From NCBI GenBank assembly GCA_039033855.1, contig JBCCBV010000019.1, positions 9,317-73,316 of the forward strand: a DNA stretch of 64,000 nucleotides, in the 5' to 3' direction. The stretch comes from JBCCBV01 sp039033855 (lineage in GTDB: Bacteria; Planctomycetota; Phycisphaerae; Phycisphaerales; Phycisphaeraceae). Position 1 is the stretch's first letter, and every line of letters starts with the position of its first letter. Below the pieces are notes generated by a model. The model searched no databases. It was not told where the DNA came from and saw only the letters and a list, made by a program, of their open reading frames with translations. Of the stretch, positions 43,286 to 52,652 are shown piece by piece. The position numbers and the translations under genes were made by a program.

Positions 43286-45445
43286 ATGGCGACGTTCCGA
43301 CCCCAGGCCCCCTCGCGCCTCCGCCGACTGTCCACCCGCTTGGCGTTGTGCCTGCCCACGGCGTTCGCCCTGTCTGCCGGGCCTATTACGACCGCCGCCG
43401 CCGAAGACGCCCCGTTCTACGCCCCCGACGACCAGGCCTGGCTCACCGTCGGCTGGGCCGGCGCCGAGTCGCTCGCCCCCGCCTACGACGCCTCGGTCCT
43501 CGGCCAACTGCTCGGCCCCGACGTCAAGCAGATGGACCTGGGCGACGTCGTCCGCTGGGCCGAACGCTCGTTCGACGACTTCGACCTGGGCCAGCCCGAC
43601 CTGCGCAACACCCTGACCCTGGCCACGGCCGTGCGCGACTGGCCGTTGCGCATCGAGTTCGTAGCGCCCGCGCCGCCGCGCATCACCATTGAGCCCGCCG
43701 CCGTCAACGCCGCCAAGGCGCTCGCCGCCGCCCAGGCCCTGGCCGACCAGACCCAGGGCGAGGTCGCCGTCACCCAAACCGACCGGCTGATCACCGCGTC
43801 CCTGCCCGGCATGGAGGGCCCGGCCAACCGCGCCGGCGCCCCGGCCGCGCTCATGACCGACCTGGCCAGCACCCTCGACGCCCCGGCCGTGTCGCTCTAC
43901 GCAAACGCCCGGCAGATCACCGGCTTCGCCATGAGCCAGGCCCGCTTGGGCGACACCGAAACCGAGCTCTTGGCCGAGCTTGGCGCACTGGGCGTGGACA
44001 CCCTCGGACTCGTCGCCGGCTTCGACGCCGACGGGCTGTGGCGCACCGAGGCCGCCATCAACCTGCGCGAAGACCAGCCCGCCGGCCTCTGGGCCATCAC
44101 CCAGGGCCCGGGCCTGACCGCCGCCGACCTCGCCCCCGTGCCCGCCGGCACCACGTCGCTTGCCGCCGTGCAACTCGACCTGCCCACCGTCAAGAACGAA
44201 CTCCAAGGCGCCCTGCTCCGTGTCGACCCCGACCTGGCCAACACCGTGGACCAGGTCAATCAGGCGCCGTCGGTGGTGTTCGGTTCCGACCTCGACACCC
44301 TGGCCGCCATGTTCGGCCCGACCTGGGTGGCCTACGTCGACCCCGGCGCCGTGGGCGGGGGCTCGCTGGGTGCCGTGGTCGTCAACCGCCCGAGCGACCC
44401 CCAGGCCCTGCAAGACGCGCTCGAAGCCGCCAACGCCGCCCTCGCCGCGCTGGTCAAAGGCGCGCTCGCCTCGCAGCGCGACGCCCCCAACCTCTACGTG
44501 CGCTTTTTCAACATCGAGCGCGACGGCGTCACCCTGCGCACCCTGCCCGCGGGCCTGGTGCAACCCACCTGGACCGTGGTCGACGGGCTGTTCATCGCCG
44601 GCCTGAGCCCCCAGGCCGTGCTCCACGCCGCACGCCACGCCAAGAACGCCGGCGCCGACATCACCACCAACCCAACCTTCCAACAAGCCTGGGCCAACGG
44701 GCAACCGGCCGACGGCGGCGCGCTCCGCGCCTTCGGCTACAACGACCGGGCCGTCACCCTCGAAGCCGGCTACGGCACGGGCGTCCACCTGTCGGGCCTG
44801 GTGTCCAGCCCCTACGCCGTGGTCACCGGCGGGCTGACCCCCATGCTCCTGCCCACCTGGGCCGAGGCCAAGCCGCTCATCCAACCCTCGTGGTGGGCCG
44901 TCACCCGGCAGGCCAACGCACTTCATGTGACCAGCGTGGCCAACACGCCCGTCGACAGCCTGATCGGCCTGAACGCCGGCCCCCTCGCCGCCGTCGCCCC
45001 CCTCGGCGCCATGACCGGCGTGATGCTGCCCGCCCTCGGCGCCGCGCGGGAAACCGCACGACAGGTCGAAGACCTCTCCGACCTCCGCCAGATCGGCCTT
45101 GGCGTTGCTCTTTACGCCAACGACCACCGCGGAGACCTGCCCGACAACCTCGCGCAGGTCGACGAGTACATGAACGGGTTCCAGCCGCGCAACCCGGTCA
45201 TCTACGTCAAACCCGCAGAGAACATCGACCAGGTACGCGACGCCGCAGGGACCATCCTGGCCTACACGCTGTCCGACCACGGCGACACCGCCGCGGTGGT
45301 CTTCGTCGACGGCCACGCCGAACGCCTGCAGGTCTGGGACCTCGAAGACCGCTTGCGCCAGCAGACCGGCCAAGGCCTCCAGCAACCCGGGTTCCAAGAC
45401 CACGGCGGACCCGTCGAGGCCCCGCCCCGACCGCCGTTCCGCTAA
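43286..45445 (+). CDS. Exported protein with pseudopilin-like (H-X9-DG) C-terminal part
   Basis: 719 residues with a signal peptide (ALCLPTAFALSAGPITTAAA). The large N-terminal region (about 40-570) has no recognised family. From about 575, VMLPALGAARETARQVEDLSDLRQIGLGVALYANDHRGDLP matches the helix-turn part of planctomycete pseudopilin-like DUF1559 proteins. The C-terminal DHGDTAAVVFVDGHA gives the H-X9-DG motif (His665, Asp675). The prepilin peptidase leader is absent. Thus a pseudopilin-like module is attached to a secreted protein. Function is unknown. Confidence 0.75.
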   Translation: MATFRPQAPSRLRRLSTRLALCLPTAFALSAGPITTAAAEDAPFYAPDDQAWLTVGWAGAESLAPAYDASVLGQLLGPDVKQMDLGDVVRWAERSFDDFDLGQPDLRNTLTLATAVRDWPLRIEFVAPAPPRITIEPAAVNAAKALAAAQALADQTQGEVAVTQTDRLITASLPGMEGPANRAGAPAALMTDLASTLDAPAVSLYANARQITGFAMSQARLGDTETELLAELGALGVDTLGLVAGFDADGLWRTEAAINLREDQPAGLWAITQGPGLTAADLAPVPAGTTSLAAVQLDLPTVKNELQGALLRVDPDLANTVDQVNQAPSVVFGSDLDTLAAMFGPTWVAYVDPGAVGGGSLGAVVVNRPSDPQALQDALEAANAALAALVKGALASQRDAPNLYVRFFNIERDGVTLRTLPAGLVQPTWTVVDGLFIAGLSPQAVLHAARHAKNAGADITTNPTFQQAWANGQPADGGALRAFGYNDRAVTLEAGYGTGVHLSGLVSSPYAVVTGGLTPMLLPTWAEAKPLIQPSWWAVTRQANALHVTSVANTPVDSLIGLNAGPLAAVAPLGAMTGVMLPALGAARETARQVEDLSDLRQIGLGVALYANDHRGDLPDNLAQVDEYMNGFQPRNPVIYVKPAENIDQVRDAAGTILAYTLSDHGDTAAVVFVDGHAERLQVWDLEDRLRQQTGQGLQQPGFQDHGGPVEAPPRPPFR

Positions 45446-45542
45446 GCCGGCTCGGCGCGATGCGCCCCCCCCAACAACCACACGCGCCCTGAAACGCATC
45501 CCGACGCGCACGCCCCGCCACCCCTCCCGCAAAGAGACCCCC

Positions 45543-46982
45543 ATGACCCGTTTGCTTGAGAACAACAGAACGTTATCTCCCCGGATCCCCCGCTCGGCGC
45601 TACGGCCCGCGTCCTTGGCCGTGGGGATCAGCTTCGCCTTGGCGGTGTCGCCCGCGATCGCCCAGCCCCCGCCCCCGCCCCCGGAAAGCGTCGAGGTGTC
45701 TGCCGCCACGCAACCCGCTACCGGTCCCGCGCCGCTGCAAGACCAACCGGTCGGCCTGGCCACGCCGGACCCCGCTGGTCCGAGCCTCGACCAGGTCGCG
45801 CTCCTGCTGCCCGCCGACCTCGCCGCCGAGGGCCGCCGCCACCTCGACCTCGGCCGGGCCCTGATCGACAACCTCGACCCCGAAGACTTCCCGCGGCAAG
45901 ACGCCGACGAGCTCGCCATGGTCCGCGCCGAATGGCTGCTCGAGGCCGCCGGCCAGCGCCTGTACTTCGCCGATTTTGATGGCGCCCGCCGCGACCTGGC
46001 CGACGCCGTCGCCCTGTTCGACCGGCTCGACCCCGAACTGCTCGACGAGAACTTCGTCGATCCCGCCTTCACCCGCGCCATCGTCGAAGGCCTGCTGTCG
46101 GGCGCGCCCGACTTTGGGCACCTGTCGCTCGAAGACCAGGCCTGGGCCTGGCTGTGGGTCGGCGAATACTGGGCCGCCTGGGGGCACCCCGACGCCGGCT
46201 GGGCCGCCACCGAACACGCCGTGAGCTTGATCCCCGCGATGCGCGAACAGCTCGAAGCCGACGGCTTCGACTCCGCCGATGAATGGGCCTGGTTCGCCCC
46301 GTCGCTGGTGTTCAACGCCAGCGCCCTGGACGACATCGAACGCGGCAAGGCGATGGTCCTCGAACTCGACCCGCCGCCGGTCTTCCTGGCCGAGGCCCAC
46401 GCCTGCATCGCCGCGCACTACGCCGGCGTCGGCGACGAACCCGCCGCCCGCGCCGCGCTACAAGACAGCCTCGACGCGCTCAAACAACACGCCGAGCAGG
46501 GCGGCGCCGGCGACCAGCCTCCCTACGGCAGCCCGAGCTCCATCTTCACCGAACGCCTGCTCGCCTTCGCGTTGCTGGGCGACACCGACGGCGTCAACGG
46601 GGTCTTCGACGAACTCAAGCCCGGCGGCCTCGGCGAACAAACCTTCGGCGACAACCTCTACTACGACGTCGCCAACCTCCACGGCGCCCGCGCCCAGGCC
46701 CACGGCCAACGCGGCGAAACCGCCAAGGCCCAGGCCGCCCTCGGACTCGCCCTCGGCGCCGCGATGAGCGACAGCGACATGTCGACCTACAGCACCATCG
46801 AACACGGCTGGGCCGCCCAAAGCGTCGGCTGGTCCGCCGGCGCCGGCGGCTTGCATAACCACGTCGAGCGCTACGGCCCAACCCTGCCCCACGACGCCGC
46901 CCGCGCCTCGTTCCACCTCGGCGTCGCCTCCGGCCTGGCCAACCTCGGCTACCCCGGCTTCGGGCCCATCGACGGCGAGTAA
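45543..46982 (+). CDS. Exported helical-repeat (TPR-like) protein
   Basis: 479 residues with a signal peptide (SLAVGISFALAVSPAIAQ) and a Pro-rich linker. The rest is a series of paired helices with TPR-like spacing: AEWLLEAAGQRLYFADFDGARRDLADAVALFDRL, ALDDIERGKAMVLEL, ACIAAHYAGVGDEPAARAALQDSLDAL, ARAQAHGQRGETAKAQAALGLALGAA. Such proteins bind other proteins. AAGAGA lies 6 bases before the ATG. It follows the previous gene by 97 bp and may share its transcript. Confidence 0.72.
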   Translation: MTRLLENNRTLSPRIPRSALRPASLAVGISFALAVSPAIAQPPPPPPESVEVSAATQPATGPAPLQDQPVGLATPDPAGPSLDQVALLLPADLAAEGRRHLDLGRALIDNLDPEDFPRQDADELAMVRAEWLLEAAGQRLYFADFDGARRDLADAVALFDRLDPELLDENFVDPAFTRAIVEGLLSGAPDFGHLSLEDQAWAWLWVGEYWAAWGHPDAGWAATEHAVSLIPAMREQLEADGFDSADEWAWFAPSLVFNASALDDIERGKAMVLELDPPPVFLAEAHACIAAHYAGVGDEPAARAALQDSLDALKQHAEQGGAGDQPPYGSPSSIFTERLLAFALLGDTDGVNGVFDELKPGGLGEQTFGDNLYYDVANLHGARAQAHGQRGETAKAQAALGLALGAAMSDSDMSTYSTIEHGWAAQSVGWSAGAGGLHNHVERYGPTLPHDAARASFHLGVASGLANLGYPGFGPIDGE

Positions 46983-47028
46983 ACCGCGCCGCGCGACGCA
47001 CCGGTAACCCGCCGCGTCGCGGAGCCCG

Positions 47029-47964
47029 TTACGTATCCAGCAGTTGCACGTACTCGGCCCGCCCCAGCGCTTCGGCGAGTTGCCTCGCCGTGCGCTTGTC
47101 GCGCGGGTCGGCCAGCGACGGGTCGGCGCCACGGGCCAAGAGCGTCTGGGCTACGGCCAGCATCGACGGCCCCGCGCTCACACAACGGTGCAGGGGGGTG
47201 AAGCCGGCCGGCTCCTTCGGGCATCGGGCATCCAAATCGGCGCCCGCTTCGATCAACCGCAGGGCGCAACCGGCATAAGACGCATCGGTCGGCACACGGT
47301 AAGCCGCGTCGCTTCCCCCACCCCCGGAAGCGCCCCCGGAAGCACCCCGGGAAGAAGTGCCCCCGCCCCCGGAAGACGCCTCCGCGTCCCCAGACGACGC
47401 GTCCGCACCGCCTCGGTCAAAAGAAGCCTCCGCCACCCCGGCGTCCAACTCGCTTGACCCCGCGATCGCCAAGTGCAACGCCGTCCGCCCGGCGTCGTCG
47501 GTGGCGTCGAGCATCGCTCCGGCGTTCACCAGAACGTCCACCGACCCCGCGCACCCCGCACACGCGGCCTGGTGCAACGGCGAACGCCCGAGCGCATCAC
47601 GCACCTCGACCGACGCGCCCCGTTCCACCAGCCGGCGCACCACCGGCGTATGACCGGCCGAGCAGGCCAGGTGCAACGGCGTCGCCCGTGCGTGCCACGG
47701 TGTGTTGAACCGGGTCCGACAATCCGGCGACGCCCCGCGATCCACCAGCAGCCCGCAGCACCCCAACGCACCGGCGTCGGCGGCGTGGTGCAACGGCAGC
47801 CACATCTCGCGCCCGTGCGCACGCGGCTCGGTCAAAAACGCGTTGAGCCGGCGGGGTTTGCGGTCGAGCTCGGCGGACACCGCGTCCACCCGGTCTGCGC
47901 GCAGGTCGGCGACCCATCCCCCGGCGCTCGCCTCGGCTCCGATCTCGGCGTCGTGTGCGTTCAT
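47029..47964 (-). CDS. Ankyrin-repeat protein with a repeat-derived insert
   Basis: 311 residues, no signal peptide. Ankyrin repeats are clear: WLPLHHAADAGALGCCGLLVDRGA, TPLHLACSAGHTPVVRRLVERGA, SPLHQAACAGCAGSVDVLVNAGA, TALHLAIAGSS...CALRLIEAGA, TPLHRCVSAGPSMLAVAQTLLARGA. The fourth repeat is split by about 50 residues rich in Ala, Ser and Gly, coded by the CCCCCGGAAG array at 47325-47390. It should bind a protein partner; which one is unknown. It is convergent with the TPR-like gene and diverges from the glycogen synthase gene. Confidence 0.85.
   Translation of the reverse strand: MNAHDAEIGAEASAGGWVADLRADRVDAVSAELDRKPRRLNAFLTEPRAHGREMWLPLHHAADAGALGCCGLLVDRGASPDCRTRFNTPWHARATPLHLACSAGHTPVVRRLVERGASVEVRDALGRSPLHQAACAGCAGSVDVLVNAGAMLDATDDAGRTALHLAIAGSSELDAGVAEASFDRGGADASSGDAEASSGGGGTSSRGASGGASGGGGSDAAYRVPTDASYAGCALRLIEAGADLDARCPKEPAGFTPLHRCVSAGPSMLAVAQTLLARGADPSLADPRDKRTARQLAEALGRAEYVQLLDT
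47325..47390. repeat. 12-bp CCCCCGGAAGCG array splitting an ankyrin repeat
   Basis: ACCCCCGGAAGCGCCCCCGG, then AAGCACCCCGGGAAGAAGTG and CCCCCGCCCCCGGAAGACGC. On the minus strand it codes for the Ser/Gly/Ala-rich insert and keeps the frame. Confidence 0.8.
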
Positions 47965-48029
47965 CCGGCCCGAGCCTAGGCGTTGCGACCCGCCACGAGC
48001 CGGCCCGCCGCGTCGTAGACTGGCGGTTC

Positions 48030-50036
48030 ATGGCCCGCAAACGCACGCGACCCGCTCCCCCCAAGCCCAAGCCGCCCACCCCTGCCGGCCCGAGCGATCC
48101 TGTGCCGAAAGCCGCGCCCGCAAGCGCGCCCCAAGCGATGCCCGACATGGCGCCGGCCACGCCGTCTGACCCCCCGCCGCCGGCATCTCCAACCGCGCCC
48201 GCCGACCCCGTGGACGCGCGTTCGCGCCGCAGCACCGGCCGGGCCGGCAAGGGCCGCCGAGCCGAGCCGCTGCTGGTTGAATCGGCCTGGGAAGTCTGCA
48301 ACAAGCTCGGCGGGATCTACACCGTGCTCCGCTCCAAGGCGCCGAGCATGATGAGCCGCTGGGGCTCGCGCTACGGGCTGGTCGGCCCGTACATCGAAGG
48401 CTCGGCCCAGGTCGAGATGGAGCCCTGCGAACCCCACGGCCCGTTCGGCCGGGCCGCCGAGGCTTTGCGCGAACAAGGCGTCGGTGTGGAGTTCGGCCGG
48501 TGGTTGATCTCCGGCCGCCCGCCGGTCGCGCTCATCCGGCTCGACGCGCTCAAGCAACGCCTGGGCGACATCCGCTACCGCCTCTGGGCCGACCACCAGG
48601 TCCCCACGCACGACGGCGACGCCCTCGCCGACAACGTGCTGGCCTTCGGCGAAGGGTTGCGCCTGTTCCTCTGGGCCCTGGCCGTCGAGCAATCGGATAA
48701 ACGCGGGATCATCGCCCACCTGCACGAGTGGATGGCCGGCCCCGCCATCCCCATGCTCCGGCATGAGCACTGGCCCGGGTCGCTGGTGTTCACCACGCAC
48801 GCCACGCTGCTGGGGCGGTACCTGGCCAGCAACCACCCGGTGTTCTACGACCACCTGCCGTTCTTCAACTCCGCCGAAGAGGCCAAGCGCTACAACATCG
48901 AGCCGCAGCACGGCATCGAGCGCGCCGCGGCCCACGGCAGCCACGTGTTCACCACCGTCTCCGACGTCACCGGCCGCGAGTGCGAACACCTGCTCGGCCG
49001 AAAGCCCGACGTCATCCTGCCCAACGGGCTGAACATCGAACGCTTCGCCGCGATCCACGAGTTCCAGAACCTGCACCAGGAGTACAAGGGCCGCGTGCAC
49101 GAGTTCACCATGGGGCACTTTTTCCCCAGCTACCACTTCGACCTCGACAGCACGCTGTACTTCTTTACCTCCGGCCGGTACGAGTACCGCAACAAGGGCA
49201 TGGACGTCACGCTTGAGGCGCTCGCCCGGCTCAACTGGCGGCTCAAGCAAAGCCAGTCGCAGGTGACGGTGGTGTTCTTCATCATCACCCGGGCGCCGGT
49301 GAAGTCGATCCAGGTCGGCGCGCTGCAGTCGCGGGCCATGCTGCAAGACCTCAAAGAAACCAGCGAGGTCATCAAGGCCCAGATCGGCGACCGCATCTTT
49401 CACGCCGCCGCGGCCGGGCGCATCCCCGACCTCAACGCGCTGGTGGACGAGCGCTACCGCCTGCGCCTGCGCCGCTCGATGCAGGCCTGGCGCCGCAACA
49501 CCCCGCCGCCCATCGTCACCCACGACCTGGTCGACGACGCCAAAGACCCGGTGCTGTGCGAGCTCCGCCGATGTTCTCTGTTTAACGAGCAGCACGACCC
49601 GGTCAAGGTCATCTTCCACCCCGACTTCATCTCCAGCACCAACCCGCTGTTCGGCGTGGACTACGACCAGTTCGTCCGCGGCTGCCACCTGGGCGTGTTC
49701 CCCAGCTACTACGAGCCCTGGGGCTACACCCCCCTCGAGTGCGCCGCGCTCGGCGTGCCGTCGATCACCAGCGACCTGTCGGGCTTCGGCTCGTACCTCA
49801 AAGACCTGATGCCCGACCACAACGCCAAGGGCATGTACGTGGTCGAGCGCGACCACCGCGACTTCGGCTCGACCGCCGACCAACTCGCCGACCAGATGTA
49901 CCGCTTCTGCCAGCTCGCCCGGCGGGAGCGCATCGAGCTGCGCAACAAGGTTGAAGCCGCCGCCGAGCTGTTCGACTGGCACACCCTCGGCCGGAAGTAT
50001 CACGAGGCCCACCGCCTGGCGCTTGAGCGCGCGTGA
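48030..50036 (+). CDS. GT3-family (animal/fungal-type) glycogen synthase
   Basis: 668 residues. After about 70 Pro/Ala/Lys-rich residues comes VESAWEVCNKLGGIYTVLRSKA, the GT3 hallmark (WEV-NK-GGIYTV). It is followed by HLHEWMAGPAIP, FTTHATLLGRYL, VSDVTGRECEHLLGRKPDVILPNGLN, FFTSGRYEYRNKGMDVTLEALARL and the donor-site FPSYYEPWGYTPLECAALGVPSI. It elongates glycogen, in the animal enzyme from UDP-glucose. Most bacteria use the unrelated-length GT5 type, so this family is notable. Start ATG 48030 (MARKRTR). The ppk1 gene nearby also makes a storage polymer. Confidence 0.93.
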   Translation: MARKRTRPAPPKPKPPTPAGPSDPVPKAAPASAPQAMPDMAPATPSDPPPPASPTAPADPVDARSRRSTGRAGKGRRAEPLLVESAWEVCNKLGGIYTVLRSKAPSMMSRWGSRYGLVGPYIEGSAQVEMEPCEPHGPFGRAAEALREQGVGVEFGRWLISGRPPVALIRLDALKQRLGDIRYRLWADHQVPTHDGDALADNVLAFGEGLRLFLWALAVEQSDKRGIIAHLHEWMAGPAIPMLRHEHWPGSLVFTTHATLLGRYLASNHPVFYDHLPFFNSAEEAKRYNIEPQHGIERAAAHGSHVFTTVSDVTGRECEHLLGRKPDVILPNGLNIERFAAIHEFQNLHQEYKGRVHEFTMGHFFPSYHFDLDSTLYFFTSGRYEYRNKGMDVTLEALARLNWRLKQSQSQVTVVFFIITRAPVKSIQVGALQSRAMLQDLKETSEVIKAQIGDRIFHAAAAGRIPDLNALVDERYRLRLRRSMQAWRRNTPPPIVTHDLVDDAKDPVLCELRRCSLFNEQHDPVKVIFHPDFISSTNPLFGVDYDQFVRGCHLGVFPSYYEPWGYTPLECAALGVPSITSDLSGFGSYLKDLMPDHNAKGMYVVERDHRDFGSTADQLADQMYRFCQLARRERIELRNKVEAAAELFDWHTLGRKYHEAHRLALERA

Positions 50037-50082
50037 GTTTGCGCGGTCGCGTACCACCCAAATTGCGATATCTCTGCATTAG

Positions 50083-50101
50083 CCCCGGGCTCTGCCCGGG
50101 G
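50083..50101. repeat. CCCCGGGC palindrome with TCT loop
   Basis: CCCCGGGC-TCT-GCCCGGGG, 46 bp after the glycogen synthase stop. The same core is found at 6688-6720. It may act as a transcript end, but no T-run follows. Confidence 0.65.
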
Positions 50102-50208
50102 ATGTGTGGGTAGTTTCCGCTATCTCCGGCCAAAAGTCGGGGCGAAGCACGGTCGCTATTGCGGGAACCGCAGCACGGCGTCGCGCGTCTGATTCCCCGG
50201 AGGCCCCC

Positions 50209-51129
50209 ATGCATCTTGTTACGTCTTGGCGATTGTGCGGTTGCGTGTTGTTGCTGTTGGCCACGGCGTATACCGCCGCGCCCGCGCACGCCCACCGAAT
50301 CATCCGCTACCCCATGACGGGCCTTCAAGGCGTGGAAGGCGACCCGTACGAGGCCACGCTCCGCATTGTCTGGGCCAGCAACGACTCAACGTACACCGTC
50401 GAGCAGGCTCGAGAGCGCTACGCACTTGACCCGTCCATCCGCGACGACCTTTGGACCATCCTGGGTAGCGAGGACTACCGCGAGTGGTGGCCGCCCACCG
50501 CGTCGATGTTCCGCTACGTCGGCCAAGAGGAAGACCTGGCGAAGATCGAGGCGTACCTGCTCGGGCTCGAAGGCCACGTCGGGCACTACGGAGCGAACGT
50601 TGCGGTTCGGCTGATGCTTTCAACCGCCGAGATGGCCCGTCGGGGCGTGCCGGGCGCGATGGAACTCAGCCGACGTTTCACGACGCCCGGCTTCTGGGGC
50701 GATTGCCGGTTTACGTTGCGCGAGCGACGCATCGTGGCGTACCCGGCGTTCGAGGTGGAGATGACGGCCACGGCGCTGGAAACACACGCCTATTCGCTCG
50801 ATCCGGAGTTCGAGGCAGTGGCCGAGCGCGCCGTTCGGGCCGTAGACCCACTGCCCGCGATGGAGTGGTGGCTGGCGTCACGCGTCTCGCTTGCGCATCG
50901 ATCCTTGGAACATTGGCGCGGCGAGGTCGCCACCGGCAACCTTGGCGCGGGGTGGACGCTTGGTGATGCGCCCCGGCCTCCGCCGTGGTGGAAGCTGCGC
51001 GAGGCGCGTGTTGCAGCGTGGATCGCCGGCGCCGCCGTTCTGCTGAGCCTGGTCGGCAGCGCGCTGACGACCGGTTGGATGTTGCGCCCCCGCGCCCGAC
51101 GGATCGCAAACACGCGGGCTGCTCAATAG
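50209..51129 (+). CDS. Exported or membrane-anchored protein of unknown function
   Basis: 306 residues. A signal peptide (LCGCVLLLLATAYTAAPAHA) precedes a mainly helical domain (RYALDPSIRDDLWTILGSEDYREWW; VAVRLMLSTAEMARRG). A single helix lies near the C-terminus (AAWIAGAAVLLSLVGSALTTGW) followed by a basic tail. I recognise no family. The start ATG 50209 is well supported by CCGGAGG 5 bases upstream. Its codon use looks less extreme in GC than its neighbours. The stop lies 1 bp from the convergent PEP-CTERM gene. Confidence 0.78.
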   Translation: MHLVTSWRLCGCVLLLLATAYTAAPAHAHRIIRYPMTGLQGVEGDPYEATLRIVWASNDSTYTVEQARERYALDPSIRDDLWTILGSEDYREWWPPTASMFRYVGQEEDLAKIEAYLLGLEGHVGHYGANVAVRLMLSTAEMARRGVPGAMELSRRFTTPGFWGDCRFTLRERRIVAYPAFEVEMTATALETHAYSLDPEFEAVAERAVRAVDPLPAMEWWLASRVSLAHRSLEHWRGEVATGNLGAGWTLGDAPRPPPWWKLREARVAAWIAGAAVLLSLVGSALTTGWMLRPRARRIANTRAAQ

Positions 51130-51130
51130 G

Positions 51131-52318
51131 TCAACTCCGCCGACGTCGCGCTGCCCACAGGCCGCCCAGCCCCAGCGTTGCGAGGCTCGCCGGCTCGGGC
51201 ACCGCCCCCGGAATCGCCCCCGGAACCGACGCCGGACTCGACGAGCCGAAGTTCTGGGCCAGGGTGTCGAAGTCGAGCAGGTCGACCGCGCCGTCGCCGT
51301 TGAAGTCGCCGTCCGCCACGCCGTTGGGAATCCCAAGGCCGTTTCCGGGCGCGCCGAAGTTCTGGGCCAGGATGTCGAAGTCGAGCAGGTCCACCACGCC
51401 GTCGCCGTTGGCGTCGCCGGGCAGGAGGACTCCGGTCACGAGCACGCTCACCGTGTTGTCGGTGTAGATCACGTCGAAGGAGTAAGGCCCTGCTTCGCTC
51501 AGGTCCACCGCAGCGAACACCGTGTCGCCAAGGGAACCCGAAACACCAGTCGAAGAGAAGAAGGTGTACACGTCCCCGACTTGTACGTCGAGGTTTTCGC
51601 CCGCCACCAGTTTCAACACGCCGCCCAGGTCGATCGCGTTGGTGTTGAAGACGAACGCGCCGCTGTCGGCGAAGCCCGGGCCGTCGAGCCGCACGGCCAT
51701 CACGCCGGTGGGCGTATCGAGGGTGAACGTGGTCAGCGTGCTGTCGACCACGGAAATAGAACCCGCGGCGGAATCGGCGAAGAGGGTCCCGTGATTGACG
51801 AACCCGACGTCGATCGTGCCGTGGCCGCGGATCGTGTGCCCGCCCTCGTGCGTGAGTTGGGTGACCCCGTTGTTTCGGATACCCGCGTTTCCGCCAGACA
51901 TGACCAGTTCTCCGGAGCCGGTCAGTGTCGCGCTCCCGATGACGCCGAGGCCGTCGTAGGAAGGCTCGGCGCCGGTACGGATGACGCCGTCGTTGGTCAC
52001 CACGCCATCGGCGACGAACATCGTGCCTGGGCCGATCGTCAGCGTGGCTTGTGGCTCGATCACGAAGTTCTTCGCGCCGCCATTATCGACCCTGGCGTCG
52101 ATGGTGAAGATGGCCGTGTCGTTGAACCCGGGGAACCCGTCGGTGTCGGGCGAGCCGGGCTGGGTGAGGTTGACCCAGTTGCCGTCGGCGCCGAACGCGG
52201 TGGGGGCGAACGGGGACTCACCGATCCATTCGAAGTCATCGGCCCAGGATACCGGTCCCCAGGCACAGCCCACGGCCAGCAGCGATGCGGTCAGACTCAA
52301 GCGTCGATGGTTCGGCAT
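51131..52318 (-). CDS. Secreted dockerin-repeat, beta-helix-like protein with PEP-CTERM signal
   Basis: 395 residues with a signal peptide (LTASLLAVGCAWGPVSWA). The body has repeats typical of passenger-type beta helices (VTNDGVIRTG, AGIRNNGVTQL, GHGTIDVGFVNHGTLF). Two dockerin-like calcium repeats follow: DANGDGVVDLLDFDILAQNFG and DFNGDGAVDLLDFDTLAQNFG (shown in part). The C-terminus VPEPASLATLGLGGLWAARRRR is a PEP-CTERM signal, expected to be processed by an exosortase. GGGAG lies about 7 bases before the ATG. The linker before the signal is coded by CCCCCGGAATCG units. Function is unknown. Confidence 0.88.
   Translation of the reverse strand: MPNHRRLSLTASLLAVGCAWGPVSWADDFEWIGESPFAPTAFGADGNWVNLTQPGSPDTDGFPGFNDTAIFTIDARVDNGGAKNFVIEPQATLTIGPGTMFVADGVVTNDGVIRTGAEPSYDGLGVIGSATLTGSGELVMSGGNAGIRNNGVTQLTHEGGHTIRGHGTIDVGFVNHGTLFADSAAGSISVVDSTLTTFTLDTPTGVMAVRLDGPGFADSGAFVFNTNAIDLGGVLKLVAGENLDVQVGDVYTFFSSTGVSGSLGDTVFAAVDLSEAGPYSFDVIYTDNTVSVLVTGVLLPGDANGDGVVDLLDFDILAQNFGAPGNGLGIPNGVADGDFNGDGAVDLLDFDTLAQNFGSSSPASVPGAIPGAVPEPASLATLGLGGLWAARRRRS
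51199..51225. repeat. 12-bp CCCCCGGAATCG pair in the PEP-CTERM gene
   Basis: ACCGCCCCCGGAATCGCCCC followed by CGGAAC. It codes for the VPGAIPGAV linker directly before the sorting signal. Confidence 0.6.
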
Positions 52319-52652
52319 GGTTCTCTCCCTTGCGCGTTGTGCGACGTGTGGACGAGCGGGCTCGCCGCCGGCGGCTCAATCCACATGGGGCGCGATGCGG
52401 CCCGTCGCTCGCGCGCGATCCCCTGCGTCCTTTTTTACACCGCGCGCGTGAGCAGGTTGTGAGGTGGTCGCGTTTCGCTTCTTGCACCCCGCCAACGCGC
52501 GACCGTCGATGGCGTCAAGGTGGGGGGGCAAGGCGGTCTTGTGAAGTGCGGGCAGTCGTTCGGGCTCGCGTGCGTGCGTGCGTCTTGCTTCGCGAAGGCT
52601 CGCCGCGCCCCGCCGGGGCCTGCGGTCGCCCCTTCCGCTACCGTCGCGGGCT
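52319..52652. other. Divergent intergenic region, nothing recognised
   Basis: 334 bp between the divergent PEP-CTERM gene and the flippase gene. It must hold promoters for both, but I see no convincing promoter pair, operator or RNA gene. A GTGCGTGCGTGCG run lies near 52570. Confidence 0.5.

Noticed and set aside
47976..50057. A 693-codon minus-strand frame across the glycogen synthase gene
   Set aside because: The plus-strand GT3 motifs are decisive; the antisense frame is a composition artefact.
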